Assembly: GCF_001434405.1 (NCBI RefSeq)
Contig: NZ_AZFT01000053.1
Coordinates: 310,001 to 374,000 of the forward strand
Source: Ligilactobacillus apodemi DSM 16634 = JCM 16172
GTDB lineage: Bacteria; Bacillota; Bacilli; Lactobacillales; Lactobacillaceae
Reading direction: 5' to 3'
DNA: 64,000 nucleotides
Below the pieces are notes generated by a model. It saw only the letters and a list, made by a program, of their open reading frames with translations. It did no database searches and was not told the DNA's origin. How positions within the stretch are numbered: position 1 is the stretch's first letter; each line of letters opens with the position of its first letter. Of the stretch, positions 17,734-25,471 are shown one piece after another. The translations under genes were made by a program, and so were the position numbers.

Positions 17734-18987
17734 ATGGACAAATTTATCAATTTTATGGAAAAATACTTCATCCCATATGCATCAAAAATCGGTAATCAGC
17801 GTCATTTAGTAGCGATCAGAGATGCATTTACCGTTACGATGCCACTAATGATCTTAGGGGCTTTAGCGGTCATGTTCAATAACTTACCGATCCCAGCTTT
17901 CCAAAACTTTATGAAAAGTATTTTTGGTGGAACTTCGTGGACTGGCTTTGGTGCCGCTGTATGGAACGGAACCTTTGGGGTGTTATCCGTCTTTATCGCC
18001 TTTTTAGTTGCTTACAATTTAGCTAAAGGTGTCGGTAAAGATCCAATCGGTGCCGGAATCGTCTCTGTTGCTTCATTTTTCACTTTAGGAGCAGCAACGA
18101 CTGGGATGAATTCATCTGGTTTATTTATTGCTTTGATCGTGGGAATCTTAGTTGCTGAGATCTTTACTCGTTTAGTTGGAAATGAAAAATTAGTTATCAA
18201 GATGCCTGATGGGGTTCCACCGGCAGTTGCCACTTCCTTTGCTTCCTTATTTCCAGCAATGATCACGATTTCAATTTTTGGGTTAGTAGCAGCGATCATC
18301 GCCGCTTTTGGTGTCAAAGATATGTTTGCCGCCTTTTATACTGCAGTGCAAGAACCATTTATGGGCTTAGCAAATTCATATGGTTCAGCTTTGTTTATTG
18401 CCTTTATCACACCGTTTTTATGGTTCTTTGGGCTTCATGGTGCCAATATGATCGATCCATTTATGCAAGCGATCAACGCGCCAGCTATTGCAGCCAACGC
18501 TAATGCTTTAGCTGCTGGCAAAGAAGCACCTTATATTGTAAACAAGCCATTTATTGATTCATTTGTCAACATGGGTGGTACAGGGGTAACGATCGGGCTG
18601 ATCATTGCTATTTATTTAGTCGGCCGACGCAACAAACCTTATATGGTCGTAAATAACTTAGCTGCAGCCCCTGGGATCTTTAATATCAATGAACCTTTAA
18701 TGTTTGGCTTGCCACTCGTTTTAAATCCGATCATGTTTATTCCATTTATCTTAACGCCGATGGTCTGTGTAACTACCGCATATTTTGCTACGAGTTTTGG
18801 TTGGGTCCCAGTTGCTACGGTCATGCCTCCGTGGGTAACTCCTCCGATCATTGGTGGTTTTCTAGCAACACAAAGTTTTGCAGGAGCGATTTTAGCTGCA
18901 GTTAACTTGGTTATTTCGGTTGTGATATATCTCCCATTTGTTTCATTAGCTACTAGACAAGAAATGAAAAAAGAACAGCAAGCGTAA
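17734..18987 (+). CDS. celB: PTS lactose/cellobiose-family EIIC permease
   Basis: This 417-residue membrane protein has about ten transmembrane segments. It shows the EIIC-Lac/Cel family features FGLHGANMIDPFMQA and the conserved NINEPLMFGLP motif that forms part of the sugar site. It translocates and phosphorylates the disaccharide together with EIIA and EIIB upstream. A strong AGGAGG site precedes the ATG. Confidence 0.95.
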   Translation: MDKFINFMEKYFIPYASKIGNQRHLVAIRDAFTVTMPLMILGALAVMFNNLPIPAFQNFMKSIFGGTSWTGFGAAVWNGTFGVLSVFIAFLVAYNLAKGVGKDPIGAGIVSVASFFTLGAATTGMNSSGLFIALIVGILVAEIFTRLVGNEKLVIKMPDGVPPAVATSFASLFPAMITISIFGLVAAIIAAFGVKDMFAAFYTAVQEPFMGLANSYGSALFIAFITPFLWFFGLHGANMIDPFMQAINAPAIAANANALAAGKEAPYIVNKPFIDSFVNMGGTGVTIGLIIAIYLVGRRNKPYMVVNNLAAAPGIFNINEPLMFGLPLVLNPIMFIPFILTPMVCVTTAYFATSFGWVPVATVMPPWVTPPIIGGFLATQSFAGAILAAVNLVISVVIYLPFVSLATRQEMKKEQQA

Positions 18988-19008
18988 TCGCATAGAAAGG
19001 AAAATATC

Positions 19009-20394
19009 ATGAAAAAATTTCCCGAGAATTTTTGGTGGGGTGCCGCAACTTCTGGCCCGCAAAGTGAAGGGCGTTTTAATAAAAAGCACGCTAATGTCTT
19101 TGACTATCACTTTGAGATTGAACCTGAAAAATTTTATGACCATGTTGGTCCCGATGTAGCATCTAATTTTTACAATAGCTATCAAGCAGATCTTAAAATG
19201 ATGCGCTCAATTGGGATGAATAGTTTACGGACAAGTATCCAATGGAGTCGCTTGATCGATGATTTAGAAACAAATACCGTAAATGAAGAGGCAGTCGCAT
19301 TTTATAATAATGTGATCGATGCGATCATCGCTGAAAAGATGACGCCTGTAATCAATTTGCACCATTTTGATCTGCCCGTTGAACTATATCAAAAATATGG
19401 TGGTTGGGAATCAGAAAAAGTGGTCGAATTGTATGTTGGATTTGCCCAAAAATGTTTTGAATTATTTGGCGATCGAGTCAAATTTTGGACTACGCATAAT
19501 GAGCCGATGGTCGTAGTGGAAGGCCAATATCTCTTCCAATTCCATTATCCTAATATTGTTGATAGCAAAAAAGCCGTACAAGTTGCGTATAATCTAAATC
19601 TCGCTTCGGCTAAAGCGATTCAAGCATTTCGTAAATTAGCCCTTAAAGATGCTCAAATCGGGATCGTGCTAAATTTGACTCCGACTTATGCAGCTTCAGA
19701 TGATCCAAAAGACCAAGAAGCAGCTAGAATTGCAGAACTTTGGAATAACAAAATGTTTTTAGAACCTGCAGTTTATGGTCATTTTCCAGCTGAACTAGAA
19801 GAATTGCTGACTAAAGATAAAGTGTTATGGGAAACAAATGATGTAGAAAAAGAAATTCTAAAAAATAATACGGTTGATTTTTTAGGGGTCAATTACTACC
19901 ATCCTAATCGCGTTAAAGCGCCAGAGATTGCGCCAGATTCGGTCGGAGATTGGATGCCAGATCGTTATTATGACGCCTACGATCTACCGGGACGGCGAGT
20001 CAATTTAGATCGTGGTTGGGAGATCTATCCGCAGGCACTCTATGATATTGCGCTTGATCTCAAGGAAAATTATCGTAATATTCCGTGGTATGTTTCAGAA
20101 AATGGGATGGGTGTTTCTAATGAAGAGCGCTTTAAAAATTCTTCTGGGATGATCGAAGATAACTATCGGATCGATTTTGTGCGTGAACATTTGAGCTGGT
20201 TGCATAAAGGGATCATGGCGGGATCTAATTGTTTTGGCTATCATATGTGGACGCCGATCGATTGTTGGTCGTGGCTCAATGCTTATAAGAATCGCTACGG
20301 ATTTATTTCTAATGATATCCATACACAGCTGAAAACGATCAAAAAATCGGGGTATTGGTTTAAAGAAGTTGTTAGCCAAAACGGGCTGGAATAA
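19009..20394 (+). CDS. 6-phospho-beta-glucosidase, GH1 family
   Basis: This 461-residue TIM-barrel glycosidase has the acid/base glutamate in TTHNEP (Glu165) and the nucleophile in YVSENGMG (Glu364). The N-terminal WWGAATSGPQSEG signature is typical of the phospho-beta-glucosidase branch. It hydrolyses PTS-imported phosphorylated beta-disaccharides in the cytoplasm. It follows the EIIC gene by 21 nt with an AAGGAAA site, in the same sigma-54 operon. Confidence 0.94.
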   Translation: MKKFPENFWWGAATSGPQSEGRFNKKHANVFDYHFEIEPEKFYDHVGPDVASNFYNSYQADLKMMRSIGMNSLRTSIQWSRLIDDLETNTVNEEAVAFYNNVIDAIIAEKMTPVINLHHFDLPVELYQKYGGWESEKVVELYVGFAQKCFELFGDRVKFWTTHNEPMVVVEGQYLFQFHYPNIVDSKKAVQVAYNLNLASAKAIQAFRKLALKDAQIGIVLNLTPTYAASDDPKDQEAARIAELWNNKMFLEPAVYGHFPAELEELLTKDKVLWETNDVEKEILKNNTVDFLGVNYYHPNRVKAPEIAPDSVGDWMPDRYYDAYDLPGRRVNLDRGWEIYPQALYDIALDLKENYRNIPWYVSENGMGVSNEERFKNSSGMIEDNYRIDFVREHLSWLHKGIMAGSNCFGYHMWTPIDCWSWLNAYKNRYGFISNDIHTQLKTIKKSGYWFKEVVSQNGLE

Positions 20395-20411
20395 GTTGGA
20401 AGGAGAAAAAG

Positions 20412-21500
20412 ATGAAACGTGAATTAGGTATTTCGATCTATCCTGACCACAGTGATCCTCAGGCTGATCAGAGTTATCTAAAAAAGGCTGCAAAATTAGG
20501 ATATACCCGTCTTTTTATCAGTATGCTAGAGGTAAACAATAAGACAAAAGTTAGTCAAAAATTCAGTGAGATCATCGGGTATGCCAAGAAACTGGGGTTT
20601 GAAGTGATCTTAGATATTGCACCAACGATTTTTGACAAACTAGGTATTTCTTATGATGACCTCAGCTTTTTCGCTAAATTAGGTGCAGATGGTATTCGCT
20701 TAGATGAAGGATTCGATGGCAGTAAGGAAGCAATGCTGAGTTACAATCCTGAAGGTTTAGCGCTTGAACTCAATATGAGCAATGATGTGGCATATTTAGA
20801 CAATATTTTATCGTATGAGGCCAACAAACCTTTCATTTATGGGTGTCATAATTTTTATCCGCAAGCGGGTTCGGCCTTGCCTTATGATTTTTTTGTCAGT
20901 TGTAGTCAACGTTTCAAGCGCCAAGGGATCAAAACTGCCGCTTTTGTGACCAGTCAAAAGGCAAAAATTGGACCATGGGATATAAATGATGGTTTGCCGA
21001 CTTTAGAGATGCATCGTCATTTGTCTCTTGAATTACAAGCAAGACACCTGTTTGCGACCGGTCTGATCGACACGGTGATTATTGGTAATGCGTATGCATC
21101 AGATGAAGAATTAGCACAGTTAGCAACTAGTGAGCGCTATAAATTGAGTTTAGGGATCGAATTTGTCTCTAATGCAACAGAGCTCGAGCGAAAGATCGTA
21201 GCTGATCCGATGCACTTTAGACGTGGTGATATTACAGCAAATGCGGTACGTTCAACGCAAGTAAGGGTAAAGTATGCTAATGCTGCTAATCCACCACACG
21301 ATAATAGGCAAGAATTTCAAGTGGGGGATGTAGTGATCGGAAATGATGACTTTGGTAAGTATAAAAATGAATTGCAGATAATTTTAGAACCACATCAAGA
21401 TCCACGTAAGAACTTAGTGGGCAAGATCTTGCCAGAAGAATTGATGTTACTTGATTTTGTTAAGCCGTGGACTAAATTTAGCTTTGTTCTCAAAAACTGA
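20412..21500 (+). CDS. MupG-like (DUF871) TIM-barrel protein
   Basis: This 362-residue protein of the DUF871 family has an N-terminal TIM barrel (LGISIYPDHSD at the start, GADGIRLDEGF in the middle) and a C-terminal cyclophilin-like domain. The characterised member MupG is a 6-phospho-N-acetylmuramidase acting on MurNAc-6P-GlcNAc. It lies at the end of the PTS operon, 17 nt after GH1. Whether this one cleaves a muropeptide sugar or another 6-phospho-disaccharide cannot be told from sequence. Confidence 0.85.
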   Translation: MKRELGISIYPDHSDPQADQSYLKKAAKLGYTRLFISMLEVNNKTKVSQKFSEIIGYAKKLGFEVILDIAPTIFDKLGISYDDLSFFAKLGADGIRLDEGFDGSKEAMLSYNPEGLALELNMSNDVAYLDNILSYEANKPFIYGCHNFYPQAGSALPYDFFVSCSQRFKRQGIKTAAFVTSQKAKIGPWDINDGLPTLEMHRHLSLELQARHLFATGLIDTVIIGNAYASDEELAQLATSERYKLSLGIEFVSNATELERKIVADPMHFRRGDITANAVRSTQVRVKYANAANPPHDNRQEFQVGDVVIGNDDFGKYKNELQIILEPHQDPRKNLVGKILPEELMLLDFVKPWTKFSFVLKN

Positions 21501-21713
21501 GCCTTTAATTTGCGTGTTTTGTGATGTGCAAACAAGCTAGAGAAGATCAAGTGAATGTTTTTTATGACAGAACTAGGTCAATTGCTAAAATATTATTGGG
21601 GTAACTAGCTTAAGATTAGTTATTTTATTGGGAAAAATATCTTGATAAATGCGTCTTGATTTTCCAGTTCAATTTTTAGAAATTCTGATAAATTAATGTT
21701 ATAGTGAGTTATG

Positions 21714-21726
21714 TAGAAATATTCTA
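21714..21726. promoter_or_regulatory. Palindrome TAGAA-ATA-TTCTA in the dps leader (PerR-box-like)
   Basis: A perfect 5+5 palindrome lies between the probable -10 region and the dps start. It partly fits the PerR box TTATAATNATTATAA. PerR control of dps is common in Firmicutes, but the match is weak. Confidence 0.35.
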
Positions 21727-21749
21727 ATTTATCTTGGGAGGAATTTTAC

Positions 21750-22217
21750 ATGAAGTATGGAGAAACAAAAAAAGTTTTGAATCAACTTGTTGCAGATTTG
21801 AGCCAAATGTCGATGGTCATTCATCAAACACATTGGTATATGCGTGGCACTAACTTTTTGAAGTTACATCCCTTGATGGATCAGTTTATGGATGAGATCA
21901 ATGATCAACTTGATGTGATCTCAGAGCGTTTGATCATTCTTGACGGAGCCCCATATTCAACACTTCGTGAAATGACTGAGCATACGGGGATCAAAGACGA
22001 ACCAGGAAGTTATGATAAAACGATTGCGGAACACTTAAGTAAATTGTTAGCCGGCTATCGCTATCTTGAAGAGCTATATCAAAAAGGGATCGAAGTGAGC
22101 GATAAGGAAAAAGATTACAGTACGCAAGATATCTTTATCGGTTTTAAAACTGAGATCGAAAAGAAAATTTGGATGGTAAGTGCTGAATTAGATCAAGCAC
22201 CTGGGATCGATAAATAG
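21750..22217 (+). CDS. dps: Dps family iron-storage / DNA-protection ferritin
   Basis: This 155-residue four-helix protein has the Dps intersubunit ferroxidase motif QTHWYMRGTNFLKLHPLMDQFMDE (His and Asp/Glu ligands, quoted here in outline). The GGGAGG site precedes the ATG. It forms 12-subunit shells that oxidise iron with peroxide and protect DNA. It stands alone, with a terminator after it and a PerR-like palindrome before it. Confidence 0.92.
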   Translation: MKYGETKKVLNQLVADLSQMSMVIHQTHWYMRGTNFLKLHPLMDQFMDEINDQLDVISERLIILDGAPYSTLREMTEHTGIKDEPGSYDKTIAEHLSKLLAGYRYLEELYQKGIEVSDKEKDYSTQDIFIGFKTEIEKKIWMVSAELDQAPGIDK

Positions 22218-22227
22218 CTAACGTTTG

Positions 22228-22264
22228 AAACATCATGTATCACTTGATAGCGTGATGTTTTTTT
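22228..22264 (+). terminator. Terminator after dps
   Basis: The arms AAACATCATG and CGTGATGTTT (one wobble) are followed by seven T residues. Confidence 0.75.
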
Positions 22265-22296
22265 GTACTTCAAAATCTTATAGCTAGAAAGACAAA

Positions 22297-22417
22297 AATA
22301 GACAGGTTAGAAAATGAATTGCGAGATTTTAGAGAGTCTACTGATGGAGTGAAATATAAGCGCGGGAAAAGTGTTTTAGAGCAATATGAAAAACAGCGCT
22401 CGAAAAACGAGCGCTGA
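22297..22417 (+). pseudogene. C-terminal fragment of an unrecognised coding sequence
   Basis: An open frame without a start codon reads KIDRLENELRDFRES and then KRGKSVLEQYEKQRSKNER before TGA. The composition looks protein-like (amphipathic, charged). With no start or ribosome site it is probably the tail of a lost gene. The family was not recognised. Confidence 0.3.
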
Positions 22418-22425
22418 ATTATTTT
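22394..22425 (+). terminator. Hairpin at the end of the fragment
   Basis: The perfect 9-bp arms CAGCGCTCG and CGAGCGCTG with an A5 loop are followed by an AT-rich stretch with TTTT. It overlaps the stop codon of the fragment. Confidence 0.55.
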
Positions 22426-22464
22426 AGTTTAGTTCGGGTATGGTTAAAGGTATGTCAAATTGTT

Positions 22465-22773
22465 TTAAAAATATCTTGAGCATACCTTTAAAAATTTCTT
22501 CGAATAGTTCTGATGTTTCGGGGACACAACTGTTAGTTCTGAGCGGATTTTTGCTAAATTTAAAGTTTTTTTATCAGACAATAAATTTAGTTTTAAAAGT
22601 ATTTTATCGTGATCTTCTTGAGTGAAATTGAATTCTAGGCAAAAAATATGTGAAGAGATAGGATGAGTGGGTGTATGTCCCATAATTGTTGCGATATCAA
22701 TGACTGAGTTTTTTAATAGCATATTGTTTTTTGCTGTTAAAAGTATATATTCGTTTATATTCATAGTATCCAA
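22465..22773 (-). CDS. Hypothetical protein (102 aa)
   Basis: The minus-strand frame starts at TTG 22773 (GAGG 7 nt upstream) or ATG 22764 (poor spacing). The product has no signal peptide or clear membrane segment; it contains IMGHTPTHPISSHIF and a mixed-charge second half. The family was not recognised. It sits in a fragment-rich interval between dps and the ABC module, so it may be a remnant or a cargo gene. Confidence 0.4.
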   Translation of the reverse strand: MDTMNINEYILLTAKNNMLLKNSVIDIATIMGHTPTHPISSHIFCLEFNFTQEDHDKILLKLNLLSDKKTLNLAKIRSELTVVSPKHQNYSKKFLKVCSRYF

Positions 22774-22963
22774 CTCACTGCCTCTTTTATTACGGCGCTC
22801 CTCTTCCGTTCGTTTCTTTGTGATAAGTTTTACTCAAAAAGTGAAGATGTTGCAAGTTTTCTAAATCAAAAAATCTGAAAAGCGTGTGAAGTGAACCCAT
22901 AAAGTTGGACACTCTATTTAGACTATATTTCTTAAGGCAAGATGTTTAATAGTTCAATAGGTA

Positions 22964-23602
22964 TCAAAGTTTGACGATATGATCGCAGACCTGCTCAAAA
23001 TATGGATCATGACTGACCATAATGATCGTTTTACCCTTTTCCTTTAGCTTTTGGAGCAAGGAAAAGACGAGTGAACGATTTTCAAGATCAAGTGAACCGG
23101 TGGGGTCATCGGCTAAGATGAGTTCACCAGGTTTTAACAATGCTCGAGCGATAGCGACCCGTTGTTGTTCACCACCAGATAAGACGGCAACCTTAGTCTT
23201 TAAGGAATAATTTAAACCAACTTCTGCCAAAGCTGCTTGCATCTTATTGATTTTTTCTCGATGTTTGAGTTTACTATAAGCAACTCCAAGTTCTAAATTT
23301 GCTTTGATCGTAGCTTCTTTGATCAAACCATAGTCTTGAAAGATGAAACTGACATTTTTGCGCCGATATAAAGTAGCTTTGTGGCACCCAACTTTGGGAA
23401 GCATTTGCCCGTTAAAATAGACATTACCTTGATAGTTTTCGATCGCGCCTAAGATCTTTAAGAGCGTTGATTTACCGGAACCATTTTTACCGTAGATCAC
23501 AGTGATCTGATTTTTCGGAAAATTTACACAAAGATCTGAAAAAACGCACTTTTTTTTGAATTTTTTAGTCAGATCTGTTACACAGATGAGAGCATTTGAC
23601 AT
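22964..23602 (-). CDS. ABC transporter ATP-binding protein (bacteriocin-export/immunity type)
   Basis: The product is 212 residues from ATG 23602, preferred over GTG 23617 because GAGG sits 8 nt before it. Walker A is YGKNGSGKST, Q-loop FIFQDYG, signature LSGGEQQR and Walker B LILADDPTGSLD, ending with VSHD. It overlaps the end of the preceding membrane gene by 38 nt, so the two act together. This MacB/LolD-like ATPase subgroup accompanies DUF1430 membrane proteins in lactococcin-972-type bacteriocin clusters. No bacteriocin gene is visible here. Confidence 0.88.
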   Translation of the reverse strand: MSNALICVTDLTKKFKKKCVFSDLCVNFPKNQITVIYGKNGSGKSTLLKILGAIENYQGNVYFNGQMLPKVGCHKATLYRRKNVSFIFQDYGLIKEATIKANLELGVAYSKLKHREKINKMQAALAEVGLNYSLKTKVAVLSGGEQQRVAIARALLKPGELILADDPTGSLDLENRSLVFSLLQKLKEKGKTIIMVSHDPYFEQVCDHIVKL

Positions 23603-24825
23603 TTTTTTTAGCCTCACTTTCTAAGTAACTGATAAAGAGATTTAAGATGAAAAATTCAAGCACAAAAAACAAACTAATAACGACAAGATATACCGCTTTT
23701 GGAATATTTTGATCTGGATAAAAAGCTAGCATTACGATGTATTGGAGCCCAAGCATTACTAAGTAAGGATAGTAATTTCGCAAGCGTGAATAACCAAACG
23801 TATTTTTTAGTTCGATCTGAGTGCGGTTTTTCTTAAAAAAACTGAGCAAAGAATAGAAACTAAGCGCAAGTACGATCAGCCAGAGCAAAAGTTGCTCATA
23901 AAAATGCGCTAACAGATCACCAAATCCTTGACGTAGCTCTTCAAGCTCACCACGATCATAACGGATCAACTGGGCAACATTATCACTTAAATTATATTTT
24001 TTTAGGATCGGCTCCCATTGCTGAGACAGTTTGCCTAAAGAAGTTTTTTTAAGTGGTAAAAGCAAGCTATCATTGGCAAAGCCAGATAAGATATTGAGGT
24101 GGTATTGCGTAAGACCGTGCTCGATGTTTCCTGGAGTAACGATCATAATGATCTCATTTGCCATATTTTTACCAGTTACGATATTTTTAAAGTTCTGGTT
24201 GGATCGAGGGTTTGAGTAAAAGACTTTGATACCATATTTTTGTGCGATCGGATCATTTCTTTGCTCATATTTGAGTCGTTTAGTGACTAAATCTTTAGGT
24301 GTATCAGGGAAAACCAAAACTAATTTTTGGGATGCTGGATCAGGAATGATCTTTTTATTATGAACATCTCTTAAAGGATAAAGGTTCAAGTAATTAGTGT
24401 TGATAATGACGCTGGTAAGTTCACGGGCAACGGTATTTGGTTGCTTATAGCTAGAGCCACTATCATTTAACAAAAGTGCGCCTTGGCTGTCGGCTATTTG
24501 ATAGATCTTTTCTAGTTCAGTAGTATTATTGCGGTCATCAACTACATTTCTCCCGATCATATACGGAAAAAATTCAGCATATTTCTTTAATTCAGGACCT
24601 TTATGTCCACAGTTACCTGTTAGTAAAGAGCCTAGTGGAGCAAAAAAGGTGATCAAAGTGAGTAAGAAAAAATATTTTTATCCCGCCAAGTAAGCAAAAA
24701 AGCGAAAGCGAAAAATAGCGTTCTTTAGTGGGAGCTAAGCTTACCAAATACATCAAGCCTACAATTAGAAAGCTTATTACCAGAACTGCAAAGAAGGTAA
24801 AGCCTTGTCTATTTAAGTACTTCAA
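23565..24825 (-). pseudogene. DUF1430-like (bacteriocin-associated) membrane protein, frameshifted
   Basis: Two minus-strand frames together encode one protein. The first (from TTG 24825) has a transmembrane segment (FFAVLVISFLIVGLMYLVSL) and reaches LFCLLGG. The second continues after a shift near 24670-24685, where A5 and T6 runs occur, with ITFFAPLGSLLTGN, an extracellular-looking domain and three C-terminal membrane helices. One missing base restores about 420 residues. The 5' end lies on a crcB fragment and lacks a ribosome site, so the N-terminus may be lost too. The family link is inferred from topology and the adjacent ATPase. Confidence 0.65.
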
Positions 24826-24925
24826 ACAAGGTAAAACAGGGCATGCTGTGCTTTATTGGTGTGGTAGTGTGGTGTTGTGCTTAGTTTGTGTCTATTTAGG
24901 CCTAGCTCTTGGAAAGCTATTTTAG
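24800..24925 (+). pseudogene. C-terminal remnant of a CrcB/FluC fluoride channel
   Basis: The plus-strand frame ends LFKYFKQGKTGHAVLYW, then VVLCLVCVYLGLALGKLF and TAG. This resembles the last membrane helix of CrcB/FluC. It lies 19 nt before an intact crcB, the usual crcB1-crcB2 pair order. The upstream three-quarters of the gene is missing, replaced by the ABC/DUF1430-like module on the other strand. The continuous frame further upstream is not CrcB-like. Confidence 0.6.
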
Positions 24926-24944
24926 ATAAGGATCAGGTTGAAAA

Positions 24945-25349
24945 ATGAAAAAATCAACAGAATTATTGCTTGTTGGCTGTGGTTGCTTTTTTGGTGGCAC
25001 CTTGCGCTATGTTTGTGAGACCTTGATCGGACTTAGTGTTTCAGAGGCTTTCGCTATTTTAGTCGTTAATGTTAGCGGTTGTTTTTTGATCGGGTTGATC
25101 TCAGCTGGATTATTTAAAAAGACACTTTCAGCTGAATTTGGCAAATTGGCCTCAACGGGTTTTTGTGGTGGTTTAACGACCTTTTCTTCATTTGCTGATG
25201 TTGCTGATGGGATCGTCAATTTATTTGATGCTTCGCAGGTGGTAGTGGGATTGTTATACATCGCTCTTAATATGTTGCTAGGGCTGTTAGCTGTTTACTT
25301 AGGCCTAAAAGTAGTTTTAAAAACAAAATTTAGTGATTTTGCAAATTGA
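24945..25349 (+). CDS. crcB: CrcB/FluC fluoride ion channel
   Basis: This 134-residue four-helix membrane protein has the family motifs GGTLRY, VNVSGCFLIG and the GFCGGLTTFSSF pore segment. It forms dual-topology dimers that export fluoride. In many lactobacilli two divergent copies form the pair; here the partner is only a C-terminal remnant, so this subunit would need to homodimerise or pair with a copy elsewhere. The start ATG follows a weak AAGGATCAGG site. Confidence 0.93.
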   Translation: MKKSTELLLVGCGCFFGGTLRYVCETLIGLSVSEAFAILVVNVSGCFLIGLISAGLFKKTLSAEFGKLASTGFCGGLTTFSSFADVADGIVNLFDASQVVVGLLYIALNMLLGLLAVYLGLKVVLKTKFSDFAN

Positions 25350-25404
25350 CCAGTCGCCATCCTTATAATGGAAAGCACGCGTATATGATCTTTGAGCGCA
25401 AAAA

Positions 25405-25471
25405 TTAAACTAACAAAATGACCCCCAATACGTCGCTTTAGACGCTAGTGGAGGTCATTTTGTTAGTTTAA
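25405..25471. terminator. Long bidirectional terminator between crcB and the Mga-type gene
   Basis: The arms TTAAACTAACAAAATGAC and GTCATTTTGTTAGTTTAA are perfectly complementary over 18 bp. The right arm covers the stop codon of the minus-strand regulator. Confidence 0.85.

Noticed and set aside
22444-22491. Perfect 11-bp inverted repeat TTAAAGGTATG/CATACCTTTAA
   Set aside because: The loop is 26 nt and there is no T-run on either side. It partly overlaps a coding frame, so it is too weak to call a terminator or operator.
22440-22625. Plus-strand open frame of 61 codons
   Set aside because: It is antisense to the longer minus-strand frame, lacks a ribosome site and shows no recognisable protein pattern.
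24728-24925. 65-codon plus-strand frame as a complete gene
   Set aside because: Only the last 40 or so residues look like a protein family (CrcB). The beginning is low-complexity and antisense to the membrane-protein gene, with no ribosome site.
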